64,000 nt of DNA from Saccharopolyspora indica. Its GTDB lineage: Bacteria; Actinomycetota; Actinomycetes; Mycobacteriales; Pseudonocardiaceae. Below, piece by piece: positions 56,173-64,000 of this stretch; the first letter of the stretch is position 1, and the number at the start of each line of letters is the position of its first letter. The notes below the pieces were generated by a model. The model worked only from the letters and a program-made list of their open reading frames with translations, was not told the DNA's origin and made no database searches. A program made the position numbers and the translations under genes. Location of the stretch: positions 310,001 through 374,000 of the forward strand of contig NZ_JAQGLB010000002.1 of the NCBI RefSeq assembly GCF_027853965.1. The letters run 5' to 3'.

Positions 56173-56988
56173 ATGGCGAACTTCAGTGCGGCCGACGTCA
56201 AGCGTCTTCGCGAGCTGACCGGCGCCGGAATGATGGACTGCAAGAAGGCGCTCGACCAGAACGACGGCGACTTCGACAAGGCCGTCGAGAGCCTCCGCAT
56301 CAAGGGTGCCAAGGACGTCGGCAAGCGCGCCGAGCGCGCGACCGCCGAGGGCCTGGTCGCCGCGGACGGCGGGGTGCTGATCGAGCTGAACAGCGAGACC
56401 GACTTCGTCGCCAAGAACGACGAGTTCATCGGCCTGGCCAACAAGATCGCCGGTGCGGTCAGGGAAGCCGGTGCCGGTGACCTGGAGAGCGCGCTGGCCG
56501 CGCCGCTCGACGGCAAGACCGTCGCCGATGCGATCCAGGAGCTGTCGGCCAAGATCGGCGAGAAGCTGGAGCTGCGCCGGGTCGCCAAGTTCGACGGCGC
56601 CGTGGCCACCTACCTGCACCGCCGCTCCACCGACCTGCCCCCGGCGGTCGGCGTGCTGGTCGAGTTCACCGGTGACAACGCGGAGGCCGCTCGCGCCGCC
56701 GCCATGCAGGTCGCCGCGCTCAAGGCGAAGTACCTGCACCGCGACGAGGTTCCGGAGGAGATCGTCGCCAACGAGCGGCGCATCGCCGAGGAGACCGCGA
56801 AGGCCGAGGGCAAGCCGGAGAAGGCCCTGCCGAAGATCGTCGAGGGTCGCCTGAACGGCTTCTTCAAGGAGAACGTCCTGCTGGACCAGCCGTCGGTGCA
56901 GGACAACAAGAAGACCGTCAAGGCGCTGCTGGACGAGGCCGGCGTGACGGTCACCGGCTTCGCCCGGTTCGAGGTCGGCCAGGCCTGA
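56173..56988 (+). CDS. tsf: Elongation factor Ts
   Basis: EF-Ts exchanges GDP for GTP on EF-Tu. The 271-aa protein begins with the UBA-like [20 protein letters not shown] and the TDFVAKND segment that inserts into EF-Tu, and continues through the dimerisation region to [13 protein letters not shown] start. It lies 183 bp after rpsB, so an internal promoter is possible. Confidence 0.97.
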   Translation: MANFSAADVKRLRELTGAGMMDCKKALDQNDGDFDKAVESLRIKGAKDVGKRAERATAEGLVAADGGVLIELNSETDFVAKNDEFIGLANKIAGAVREAGAGDLESALAAPLDGKTVADAIQELSAKIGEKLELRRVAKFDGAVATYLHRRSTDLPPAVGVLVEFTGDNAEAARAAAMQVAALKAKYLHRDEVPEEIVANERRIAEETAKAEGKPEKALPKIVEGRLNGFFKENVLLDQPSVQDNKKTVKALLDEAGVTVTGFARFEVGQA

Positions 56989-57086
56989 CCTGCTGCTGAG
57001 GGCGGCCTGCCGGGACCGCACCCAGTGGTGTCCCGCCTGCTCATCCGCTGAGCAGGCCGGCTCGGCAGCCGCCAGACGCGGTTTCG

Positions 57087-57122
57087 GCGCCCCGCCTTCG
57101 TTGGAAAGGCGGGGCGCTTTCG
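57087..57122 (+). terminator. Intrinsic terminator after tsf
   Basis: GCGCCCCGCCTT (57087-57098) pairs with AAGGCGGGGCGC (57106-57117), followed by TTTCG. Confidence 0.85.
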
Positions 57123-57132
57123 CAAGAGGGCG

Positions 57133-57209
57133 GTCACCTGCGGGTTCTCATGCGCGTTCTCGGCGGCGTGGCCCGGCCGAGAAGGCGCATGAGGTTCCGC
57201 CAGGTGCCC
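57133..57209. repeat. Repeat with ends like copy A/B, different centre
   Basis: The left end GTCACCTGCGGGTTCTCA and right end TGAGGTTCCGCCAGGTG match the ends of the dispersed repeat at 38821-38940. The ~50-bp centre is a different hairpin (GCGC...TTCTCGGC with GCCGAGAAGGCGC). It lies between tsf and pyrH and resembles a miniature element with variable cargo. Confidence 0.55.
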
Positions 57210-57256
57210 ACCAGCGCGAATTGACCACAGACCGAAAGACCTCGCAGGAGGAATCA

Positions 57257-58006
57257 GTGACCGACGAGGGCCCAACGCAGCGCGGTTACGGCCGGGTGCT
57301 GCTCAAACTGGGCGGTGAGATGTTCGGCGGGGGCGGCGTCGGGATCGACCCGAACGTGGTCGGCACGGTCGCCCGGCAGATCGCCGAGATCGTCGCCGAC
57401 GGGGTCGAGGTGGCCATCGTGATCGGCGGCGGCAACTTCTTCCGCGGCGCCGAGCTGCAGCAGCGCGGGATGGAGCGGGCTCGCGGCGACTACATGGCCA
57501 TGCTGGGCACCGTGATGAACTGCCTGGCGCTGCAGGACTTCCTGGAGCGCGAGCACGGCATCGACACCCGCGTGATGACCGCGATCACCATGGGCCAGGT
57601 GGCCGAGCCCTACATCCCGCGTCGCGCGATGCGGCACATGGAGAAGGGCCGCGTGGTGATCTTCGGCGCGGGCACCGGGATGCCCTACTTCTCCACCGAC
57701 ACCACCGCGGCGCAGCGGGCGCTGGAGATCGGCTGCGAGGTCGTGCTGATGGCCAAGGCCGTCGACGGCGTCTACACCGCGGACCCGAAGACCACGCCGG
57801 ACGCGCAGCTGTTCGACAGCATCACGCACCGCGAGGTCCTGGAGCGCGGCTTGAAGGTCGCCGACGCGACCGCGTTCAGCCTGTGCATGGACAACCACAT
57901 GCCGATCCTGGTGTTCAACCTGCTGCAGGAGGGCAACATCGCCCGCGCGGTCGGCGGGGAGAAGATCGGCACGCTGGTCAGCACCCCCGCCGCAGCGTCG
58001 GCCTGA
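57257..58006 (+). CDS. pyrH: Uridylate kinase PyrH
   Basis: It phosphorylates UMP to UDP in pyrimidine synthesis. The 249-aa amino-acid-kinase-fold protein has [12 protein letters not shown], the UMP/ATP-binding [12 protein letters not shown] and [20 protein letters not shown]. The GTG at 57257 has AGGAGGA upstream; the longer frame from 57101 includes the repeat and is not coding. A 101-bp gap leads to frr. Confidence 0.96.
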   Translation: MTDEGPTQRGYGRVLLKLGGEMFGGGGVGIDPNVVGTVARQIAEIVADGVEVAIVIGGGNFFRGAELQQRGMERARGDYMAMLGTVMNCLALQDFLEREHGIDTRVMTAITMGQVAEPYIPRRAMRHMEKGRVVIFGAGTGMPYFSTDTTAAQRALEIGCEVVLMAKAVDGVYTADPKTTPDAQLFDSITHREVLERGLKVADATAFSLCMDNHMPILVFNLLQEGNIARAVGGEKIGTLVSTPAAASA

Positions 58007-58107
58007 TGGTGCTGGATCCTGATCTGGTCGCGGGCCCGCCGTGGGGCGGCGGCGCACCGCGGGCGACACTTGCAATGTCCACCGGTCGGCAGACTTAAGG
58101 AGCAGCC

Positions 58108-58665
58108 GTGATCGACGAAGCTCTTCTCGAAGGCGAGGAGAAGATGCAAAAGGCGGTGGAGCGGGCCAAGGACGAGCTGGCCACCGTTCGCACCGGCCGC
58201 GCGAACCCCGCGATGTTCTCCGGCATCGTCGTCGACTACTACGGTTCGCCGACGCCGTTGAACCAGCTGGCCAGCGTTTCCGTGCCGGAGGCGCGGCTGG
58301 TGGTCGTCAAGCCCTACGACGCCAGCCAGCTGGCGGCGATGGAGAAGGCCATCCGCGACTCCGACCTGGGTGTGAACCCGTCCAACGACGGCCAGCTCAT
58401 CCGGATCCAGATCCCGCAGATGACCGAGGAGCGCCGCAAGGAGATGGTCAAGCTCGCCAAGCAGAAGGGCGAGGACGGCAAGGTCAGCGTGCGCGGCATC
58501 CGTCGCAAGGTGAAGGAAGAGATCGACCGCATCGTCAAGGACGGTGAGGCCGGTGAGGACGAGGGCACCCGGGCCGAGAAGGAGCTCGACAACCTCACCC
58601 ACCAGTACACCGCCAAGATCGACGACCTTGTGAAGCACAAGGAATCGGAACTGCTCGAGGTCTGA
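58108..58665 (+). CDS. frr: Ribosome recycling factor
   Basis: RRF with EF-G splits post-termination ribosomes. The 185-aa helical protein has the family pattern [34 protein letters not shown] and [14 protein letters not shown]-like ([19 protein letters not shown]). GTG start with AGGAG nearby. It ends directly before the cdsA start. Confidence 0.97.
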   Translation: MIDEALLEGEEKMQKAVERAKDELATVRTGRANPAMFSGIVVDYYGSPTPLNQLASVSVPEARLVVVKPYDASQLAAMEKAIRDSDLGVNPSNDGQLIRIQIPQMTEERRKEMVKLAKQKGEDGKVSVRGIRRKVKEEIDRIVKDGEAGEDEGTRAEKELDNLTHQYTAKIDDLVKHKESELLEV

Positions 58666-59547
58666 GTGGTGACGGCCGGCCAATGCGAAGGTGAGTCCGG
58701 AATGCCCGCTGGCGCCCCGGACCCGCCTTCGCGCCCTTCCCGGGCCGGACGCGATCTCCGTGCCGCGATCGGCGTCGGGGTAGTGCTCGGCGCCGCGATC
58801 ATCCTCTCGTTGCTGATGGTGCGCTTCGTCTTCATCGGCATCGTCGCCGCCGCGGTGGCGGTCTCCAGCGTCGAGCTGGCCAACGCGCTCAAGCGCGGCT
58901 CCGGCACCCGGGTGTCGCTCGTCCCCGTGCTGGTGGGCGGGCAGGCCATGGTGTGGTTGTCCTGGCCGTTCGGGCTGCGCGGCGCGCTGGTCGCCTTCGC
59001 GATCACCGTGCTGGCCTGCCTGGCGTGGCGGTTCCGGCACGGCGTCGACGGCTACGTGCGGGACGTGACCGCATCGGTGTTCACCGCGGCCTACGTGCCG
59101 CTGTTCGCCGCGTTCGCCGCGATGCTGGTGCGCCCGGAGGACGGGGCGTTCCGCGCGCTGTGCTTCATGATCGGCGTCGTCGCCTCCGACACCGGTGGTT
59201 ACGCCTTCGGCGTCCTGTTCGGCAAGCACCCGATGGCCCCGAAGATCAGCCCGAAGAAGTCCTGGGAGGGCTTCGCCGGATCGATGCTGGTCGGCGTGGG
59301 TGCGGGGGCGCTGTCGGTGACCTTGATGCTCGGCGGCGAGTGGTGGGAGGGCATGCTCTTCGGCGCTGCCCTGGTGTGCACCGCGACGCTGGGTGACCTG
59401 ATGGAATCGCTGATCAAGCGGGACCTCGGCATCAAGGACATGGGCAACCTGCTGCCCGGCCACGGCGGCCTGATGGACCGGATGGACTCGCTCCTCCCGT
59501 CGGCGGCCGCGGCCTGGATGATGCTCTTCTGGCTGGTCCCGTCGTGA
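58666..59547 (+). CDS. cdsA: Phosphatidate cytidylyltransferase
   Basis: CdsA makes CDP-diacylglycerol from phosphatidate and CTP, the branch point of phospholipid synthesis. The 293-aa protein has about eight spans and the C-terminal signature KRDLGIKDMGNLLPGHGG followed by DRMD. The GTG abutting the frr stop is used; an ATG at 58702 is possible because the first span begins only near residue 30. Last gene of the rpsB-to-cdsA run. Confidence 0.94.
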   Translation: MVTAGQCEGESGMPAGAPDPPSRPSRAGRDLRAAIGVGVVLGAAIILSLLMVRFVFIGIVAAAVAVSSVELANALKRGSGTRVSLVPVLVGGQAMVWLSWPFGLRGALVAFAITVLACLAWRFRHGVDGYVRDVTASVFTAAYVPLFAAFAAMLVRPEDGAFRALCFMIGVVASDTGGYAFGVLFGKHPMAPKISPKKSWEGFAGSMLVGVGAGALSVTLMLGGEWWEGMLFGAALVCTATLGDLMESLIKRDLGIKDMGNLLPGHGGLMDRMDSLLPSAAAAWMMLFWLVPS

Positions 59548-59639
59548 ACCGTGGTCTGACGAGCTCGTCGTGCTCGGCGGTGCGGGTTGCGTGGGTGGGC
59601 TAAGCGGCTGCGCCGCTTCGACGACGAGGACGGGCGTTG

Positions 59640-60371
59640 ATGCGCGCCTGGCGGAAGGCGGCTCGGCCGCAGGTCACGCCGAGCCCGAACATCTGGCACT
59701 GGCCGGAGCTGTTCGAGACCGAGAACCGGGCCCAGGACGCGACCGGTGCGCTGTGGGACGCGCTGCGCGAGCGCTGCGACTGGGCCGGTCGGGACGTGGT
59801 CGACATCGGCTGCGGCGACGGCTTCCACCTGCCGCTGTTCGCCGCTGAAGCGCGCACTGTGATCGGCATCGAGCCGCACCAGCCGCTGGTGGAGCGGGCG
59901 CGCCACCGGATGGCGGGCACGCCCGGCGTGGACGTGCGGCAGGCTCCCGCCCAGCAGTTGCCGCTGGCCGATGCCAGTGCGGATCTGGTGCACGCCCGCA
60001 CCGCGTACTTCTTCGGTCCCGGCTGCGAGCCGGGCCTCGCCGAGGCGGAGCGGGTGCTGCGACCGGGCGGCGTGATCGCGATCGTCGACCTGGACGCGGG
60101 CCGCCCGCCGTACGGCGACTGGATGCGGGCCGATGCGCCGCAGATCGATCCGGCCGCGATCGAGTCGTTCTTCCAGCGCCACGACTTCGACAGCACCTCG
60201 GTGGACACCGAGTGGCGCTTCGACGACCGGGCATCCCTCGAAGCGGTCCTGGGCATCGAGTTCTCCGCGAAGGTCGCCGCCCGCGCGGCCCGCGAAACCC
60301 CGGGCTGCACGCTCCCGGTCGGCTACCGCCTCCGAACCCGCCGCAAGCCGACCACCCTCCTGGCCCCCTGA
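59640..60371 (+). CDS. Class I SAM-dependent methyltransferase
   Basis: A 243-aa methyltransferase. The cofactor-binding motif I is VVDIGCGDGFHL, the acidic residue follows in IGIEPHQPL, and LPLADASADLVHARTAYFF is the motif II/III region. The substrate is unknown; the type is like UbiE-related small-molecule methylases. ATG 59640 is preferred over the TTG at 59637. It ends near a palindrome shared with the convergent VOC gene. Confidence 0.8.
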   Translation: MRAWRKAARPQVTPSPNIWHWPELFETENRAQDATGALWDALRERCDWAGRDVVDIGCGDGFHLPLFAAEARTVIGIEPHQPLVERARHRMAGTPGVDVRQAPAQQLPLADASADLVHARTAYFFGPGCEPGLAEAERVLRPGGVIAIVDLDAGRPPYGDWMRADAPQIDPAAIESFFQRHDFDSTSVDTEWRFDDRASLEAVLGIEFSAKVAARAARETPGCTLPVGYRLRTRRKPTTLLAP

Positions 60372-60381
60372 CTCGAGCTCA

Positions 60382-60432
60382 GTCACCCGGACCCGCGTCA
60401 ATTTCGTACGAAATTGACCAGGCCCGGGTGAC
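60382..60432. repeat. GTCAATTTC palindrome unit between convergent genes
   Basis: The perfect palindrome of half-sites GTCAATTTCGT/ACGAAATTGAC (60397-60418) lies inside outer arms GTCACCCGG (60382-60390) and CCGGGTGAC (60424-60432). This is the same composite unit as at 7880-7931. It sits between two convergent genes, consistent with a terminator. Confidence 0.75.
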
Positions 60433-60440
60433 GGAGCTGG

Positions 60441-61205
60441 TCACTCGCCGGTGCGCTGGGCGGTGTCGATGACGAAGAACGTCGCGCCGACGACATCGCG
60501 GAGCAGGGCGACGCGGCCGTGCGGGGAGTCGGTGGGTTCGCGGAGGACCTCGCCGCCGAGCTGCACCGCCTTCGCGGTCGCCGCGTCGGTGTCCTGGTCG
60601 GGGTTGACCTGGAAGTACAGCTGCCAGTGCGCGGGCACGTCCTCGGGCAGCGAGAGGCTGGTCTCGAAGCGGCCCGCCGTCGGCTGGTCGTCGACGTACC
60701 AGACCGTGTAGTCGAAGCCGTCGCCCGGTTCGCCGATCTGCTCCTGGCGGTAGCCCAGCAGGTCCGCGTAGAACGGGTCCGCCGCGGAACCGTCGCGGGT
60801 GTGCAGTTCGGCCCAGCAGAGCATGCCTGCGTGGTCCCGGCCGAAGGTGCCGTTGGGCGGTGCCTGCCACAGGCCGACCGGCGCCCCGGTGGGGTCCTCG
60901 GCGACCAGGAACATCTCGTCCGCGGGCGTTTCGGTGGGCGGGACCAGCACCTTCCCGCCCAGGGCCCGGATGCGCTCCACCGCGTGGCGGACCGAACCGC
61001 ACTCCAGGTACAGCGTCCACGTGGTCGGCACGCCGGTCTGGGGCGGCAGCACTCCGGCGACCGGCTTGTGCTCCTTCATCGCGATGTTGTAGTCCGGCCG
61101 CTGGACCCAGTGCCAGCCGAACAGGCCGGCGTAGAAGTCCCGGGTCGCGGACAGCTCGTTGGTGGCCAAGTCCACCCAGGCAGGCGCGCCCACTTCGATG
61201 GTCAC
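60441..61205 (-). CDS. Two-domain VOC (glyoxalase-like) protein
   Basis: A 254-aa protein made of two VOC units (about residues 1-120 and 130-250). Unit 1 starts PAWVDLATNELSATRDFYAGLFGW and unit 2 CWAELHTRDGSAADPFYADLLGY; both end in FLVAEDPTGA/ALLRDVVGA-type strands. Such tandem VOC proteins bind a metal and a small substrate, and many actinobacterial members are linked to self-resistance or unknown chemistry. The GTG at 61205 is chosen (GGAGAGG upstream); the frame extends further without support. Confidence 0.75.
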   Translation of the reverse strand: MTIEVGAPAWVDLATNELSATRDFYAGLFGWHWVQRPDYNIAMKEHKPVAGVLPPQTGVPTTWTLYLECGSVRHAVERIRALGGKVLVPPTETPADEMFLVAEDPTGAPVGLWQAPPNGTFGRDHAGMLCWAELHTRDGSAADPFYADLLGYRQEQIGEPGDGFDYTVWYVDDQPTAGRFETSLSLPEDVPAHWQLYFQVNPDQDTDAATAKAVQLGGEVLREPTDSPHGRVALLRDVVGATFFVIDTAQRTGE

Positions 61206-61582
61206 TGGCAATCCCGCCTCTCCGAGTTTTTCAGTGGTGGTTGCGTCCGGGGTCGATCTCGCGTTGTGCGGTTTCTCGTGGCTGGGTTGCGTCACGGTCC
61301 CCTGAGGTGCGGTTGGGCAGGGCTCCGGTGGACACAAAGGCATCGCTCCGCCGTTCCCCCTGAGGGTGACCGGCGTTCGGGCCGGGAAAACCCCTGCGGC
61401 CGATCAAGATCGCGGTCCTCACCCGGTGGCGCTACCCCTCGGTGCCTTTACCGCAATCGAACGCCCCCGAATGACGCCTTGATCCTGGACCTCCCACGTG
61501 ATCGACTAGAAGTGGTCACTCAGCGTGCGTATATGCACGTGGAGTGCCCGATCGTGCAAGCACCCGGGTTACAGGAGCAGCC
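61206..61582. other. Divergent intergenic region
   Basis: 377 bp with no gene. CGTGC (61524-61528) and GCACG (61535-61539) form a small palindrome around GTATAT, about 45 bp before the next start. It is the only AT-rich spot and may be part of a promoter or operator. Confidence 0.35.
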
Positions 61583-62053
61583 ATGGCCAACCGCGCGGCG
61601 AAGCCGGTCACCGCGGGCTTGAGCCGGCTTGCCGAGCTGGACCGCCGGGAGCGCAACCGGATCATCCAGCAGCTGTGCGAGCAGCACCCGGCCTTCCGCT
61701 CGCTGCTGAAGCAGGTGTCGATCGCCCGCGGCGTGGCCTTCGGGTCCGGGCTGGTGCTGGCCGTCGCGGTGATGTTCCTGGTGCAGAACGCGCCGGTGCT
61801 GTGGGTCTCCGGTCTGGTGTTCATCGGGCTGGCCGGGTTCTGCTACGTGGCGGTGGCGCTGACCGACAGCCGGTTCGACCTGCTGCTGGCGGTGCTGGGC
61901 GCGCACCGGACCGACGAGCTGCACGGCAGGCTGGTGACCGAGCAGGTCTACGGCGAGGAGTGCGCCGAGCAGCCGGAGCGGGCTCGGGTGGTGACCGCCC
62001 GCTCGGTCGGGCCGCGGCTCACCGACGGTTCACCGGTGCACGCTGATCGATAG
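61583..62053 (+). CDS. Two-span membrane protein of unknown function
   Basis: A 156-aa protein. Its basic, helical N-terminus (LSRLAELDRRERNRIIQQLCEQHP) is followed by two hydrophobic spans (about residues 48-66 and 72-92), and a soluble C-terminus (about 95-156) with EQVYGEECAEQPERARVV. The ATG at 61583 has AGGAG upstream. Its last 24 bp overlap the end of the convergent DtxR gene. I do not recognise a family. Confidence 0.65.
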   Translation: MANRAAKPVTAGLSRLAELDRRERNRIIQQLCEQHPAFRSLLKQVSIARGVAFGSGLVLAVAVMFLVQNAPVLWVSGLVFIGLAGFCYVAVALTDSRFDLLLAVLGAHRTDELHGRLVTEQVYGEECAEQPERARVVTARSVGPRLTDGSPVHADR

Positions 62054-62716
62054 CGCCGCGGCGATCTCGCCGCCCACGAAGTGCGTTTCGTCGTGCGGGG
62101 GCTCGCCGACGCGCACCACCAGCGGCCCGCCGAACGGCTTGCGCTCCACGAGCTCGATGCGCGATCCCAGCGTCATGCCGTGCTCGGTGAGGTAGCGCAG
62201 CAGTTCCGAATCGGTGTCCCAGACCCGCGCGATGGTGCCGACGGTGCCGGGATCGACCTGGTCGAGCAGCTTCGTCGCGGGCTTCTCCATCCGGCCGTCG
62301 GCGGTCGGGATCGGGTCGCCGTGCGGGTCGTGGGTGGGGTTGCCGAGCTTGGCCGCGATGTGCGCGACGAGCTCGTCGGACACCGCGTGCTCCAGCGCGT
62401 CGGCCTCCCGGTGCACCGCGTCCCAGCTGTAGTCCAGCTCCTCGACCAGGAACAGCTCGATCAGCCGGTGGCGGCGGAGCACGTCGTGGGCCAGGCGCCT
62501 GCCCTCCGGGGTCAGCTCGACGCTGCGGTACCGGACGTGGGTGACGAGGCCGAGCTGGGCGAGCTTGTTGATCATGCCGGACACCGATGACGGGCTCAGC
62601 CCGAGGCGCTGCGTCAGGGTCGCGTTCGTGACGGGCACGCCTCGTTCGCTGAGCCCGTAGATCGCCCGGAGGTAGTCCTCGACGGACGGCGACGGACGCT
62701 CGGCCATACTCGTCAT
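62030..62716 (-). CDS. DtxR/MntR-family metal-dependent repressor
   Basis: A 228-aa iron- or manganese-responsive regulator. The N-terminal helix-turn-helix reads LTQRLGLSPSSVSGMINKLAQLG. The dimerisation and metal domain holds Cys-less His/Glu ligands (RHRLIELFLVEEL and HREADALEHAVSDEL, with GNPTHDPHGDPIP as a metal-site loop). A C-terminal SH3-like domain follows. Because it sits downstream of a metal ABC transporter it probably controls Mn or Zn uptake (MntR-like). ATG 62716 or 62707 is the start. Confidence 0.88.
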   Translation of the reverse strand: MTSMAERPSPSVEDYLRAIYGLSERGVPVTNATLTQRLGLSPSSVSGMINKLAQLGLVTHVRYRSVELTPEGRRLAHDVLRRHRLIELFLVEELDYSWDAVHREADALEHAVSDELVAHIAAKLGNPTHDPHGDPIPTADGRMEKPATKLLDQVDPGTVGTIARVWDTDSELLRYLTEHGMTLGSRIELVERKPFGGPLVVRVGEPPHDETHFVGGEIAAALSISVHR

Positions 62717-62768
62717 ACTTTCACGATACGGGCGTCGGGGATGCCTTCGTGAAGGTGGTGTTTCGAGG

Positions 62769-63644
62769 TCAGGCCCGCACGGCGGAACCGGCCACCCCGC
62801 GCCGGCGCACCGCCCGGGCGATCAGGCCCTGCTCCGGCGCACCGAGGTAGACCAGCGCGAACACCAGGGTCTGGCACACCACGATCATGCCGCCGGTCGA
62901 GGTGTCCAGGTGGAAGCTCAGGTAGGTGCCCAGGACGCTGCTGAACACCGACAGCGCGGCGGCCACCGCCAGCATCCGCGGAAACCGCTTGGTCAGCAGG
63001 AAAGCCGTGGCACCCGGCGTGATGAGCATCGCGGTGACCAGGATGACGCCGACGGCCTGCAGCGCCACGACGACGGTCAGCGCCAGCATCGTCAGCAGCA
63101 GCGCGCCGATCCGCCGCGGGTTCAGCCCGACCGCGTGCGCGTGCGTGGGGTCGAAGGCGTAGAGCGTGAGGTCGCGGCGCTTGACCAGCGCCACCGCGAG
63201 CACGATCGCCGCGATCACCAGCACCTGCAGGATGTCGGAGTCGGTGACGCCGAGGACGTTGCCGAACAGGATGTGGTTGAGGTCAACCTGGCTCGGGATG
63301 CGCGAGACCAGCACCAGTCCCAGCGCGAACAGGCCGGTGAACACCACGCCGATCGCGGCGTCCCCCTTCAGCTTGGTGGTGCTGCGGACGCCGGCGATCA
63401 GCCCGACGGCGAGGCTGCCGAACAGGAACGCGCCGAGCGAGAAGGGCAGTGCCAGCACGTAGGCGAGCACCACGCCGGGCAGCACGGCGTGCGAGACCGC
63501 GTCGCCGAGCAGCGACCAGCCGATCAGCGTGATCCAGCAGGACAGCACGGCGCACACCAGCCCGGCGGCCAGGCTGACCAGCAGCGCCCGCTGCATGAAG
63601 CCGAACTGCAGCGGCTCGGTGAGCCACTGGACGATCTCGTTCAC
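62769..63644 (-). CDS. Metal ABC transporter permease
   Basis: A 291-aa membrane protein of the zinc/manganese (ABC-3, MntB/ZnuB) permease family with about eight spans. The family pattern is visible in GWSLLGDAVSHAVLPGVVLAY, GVVFTGLFALGLVL and VLVTAMLITPGATAFLLTKR. The GTG at 63644 overlaps the stop of the ATPase gene (GTGA); the open frame upstream belongs to it. It forms an operon with the ATPase and the DtxR regulator. A metal-binding lipoprotein is probably further upstream. Confidence 0.9.
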   Translation of the reverse strand: MNEIVQWLTEPLQFGFMQRALLVSLAAGLVCAVLSCWITLIGWSLLGDAVSHAVLPGVVLAYVLALPFSLGAFLFGSLAVGLIAGVRSTTKLKGDAAIGVVFTGLFALGLVLVSRIPSQVDLNHILFGNVLGVTDSDILQVLVIAAIVLAVALVKRRDLTLYAFDPTHAHAVGLNPRRIGALLLTMLALTVVVALQAVGVILVTAMLITPGATAFLLTKRFPRMLAVAAALSVFSSVLGTYLSFHLDTSTGGMIVVCQTLVFALVYLGAPEQGLIARAVRRRGVAGSAVRA

Positions 63645-64000
63645 CTGGTCTCCTGGGTGCTGCTCTGGGCGACGGCGGTGTCGACGCCGAAGGTGCGGGC
63701 GAGGGTGTCCGGGGACAGGACTTCGTCGAGCGGCCCGTGCGCGATCACCCGCTGCTGGAGCAGCACCGCTTCGTCGCACAGCGCCGGGACGCTGGCCAGG
63801 TCGTGGGTGGAGATCACCACCGTGCGGCCCTCGGCGCGCAGCCCGCGCAGCAGGTCGCTGATGGTCGCCTCGGACTTCTTGTCCACCCCGGCGAACGGCT
63901 CGTCGAGGAACAGCAGTTGCGCCTCCTGCGCGATGCCGCGCGCGACGAACGCGCGTTTGCGCTGGCCGCCGGAGAGCTCGCCGATCGGGTTGCCGGCCAG
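63641..64000 (-). CDS. Metal ABC transporter ATP-binding protein, 5' end outside window
   Basis: The C-terminal ~119 codons of an ATPase. Reading from the right edge: the ABC signature LSGGQRKRAFVARGIAQ, Walker B LLFLDEPFAGVD and the switch His in VVISTHDLASVP. The start and Walker A lie beyond base 64000. It energises the adjacent metal permease; the order ATPase-permease-regulator is that of Mn/Zn uptake operons. Confidence 0.9.
   Translation of the reverse strand: MAGNPIGELSGGQRKRAFVARGIAQEAQLLFLDEPFAGVDKKSEATISDLLRGLRAEGRTVVISTHDLASVPALCDEAVLLQQRVIAHGPLDEVLSPDTLARTFGVDTAVAQSSTQETR

Overview
The window is very G+C-rich DNA with dense, mostly colinear genes, many GTG starts and 4-bp ATGA/GTGA stop-start overlaps. 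The gene content points to a filamentous actinomycete, most likely in the Pseudonocardiaceae (Saccharopolyspora-like). The evidence is a whiG sporulation sigma factor beside xerC and rpsB-tsf-pyrH-frr-cdsA, the smc-ftsY-amtB-glnK-ffh-rpsP-khpA-rimM-trmD-rplS-lepB-rnhB order, WXG/EspG-type ESX substrates, and dispersed palindromes. It looks chromosomal: no phage, plasmid, rRNA, tRNA or CRISPR locus was seen. Taxonomy is inferred from gene content only.

Layout. 1-1110: a left-truncated sensor histidine kinase. 1192-3012: asparagine synthetase on the minus strand. 3300-11203: a complete Kdp potassium system, with a 27-codon ORF and kdpF, kdpA, kdpB, kdpC, then kdpD and kdpE. 11277-14158 (minus): an orphan type VII (ESX) substrate module with an SseB-like protein, a small helical partner, a 498-aa WXG-type protein and a frameshifted downstream gene. 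14646-17714 (plus): a second ESX module with an EspC-like protein, a DUF3558 lipoprotein, a PPE-like protein and EspG. 17772-25276: a nucleoside-kinase-like protein, small membrane or zinc proteins, acylphosphatase, smc, a secreted three-repeat lectin, a zinc-finger membrane protein and a Pro/Gln-rich membrane protein. 25320-28003 (minus): anhydro-MurNAc kinase with a sodium:solute symporter.

28146-43372: ftsY, then a breakpoint where a macro-domain gene stops after about 25 codons against a two-gene membrane-protein cassette. These are followed by a GntR regulator with a CynX-type MFS transporter, amtB-glnK behind a GlnR-like box (no glnD follows), a P-loop kinase, a DEAD-box helicase, ffh with an overlapping amidohydrolase, and two CPBP proteases. 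43552-48389: the ribosome and export cluster rpsP-khpA-rimM-trmD-rplS-lepB-rnhB-DUF2469. 48861-54145: yraN-comM-dprA-xerC-whiG, with DnaA-box pairs on both sides. 54226-59547: an M23 peptidase, then rpsB-tsf, pyrH, frr and cdsA. 59640-64000: a methyltransferase, a VOC protein, a two-TM protein, and a DtxR regulator with a metal ABC transporter cut by the right edge.

The most distinctive signals outside ordinary genes are several families of intergenic palindromes and repeats, mostly at gene ends. There are also two DnaA-box pairs with identical 19-bp spacing, and mutually exclusive base-pairings in the rpsB and rplS leaders. The macro-gene breakpoint with its paralogous membrane-protein pair and the two orphan ESX substrate modules complete the list. 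All coordinates and motifs were read by eye; no database search, alignment or folding program was run.
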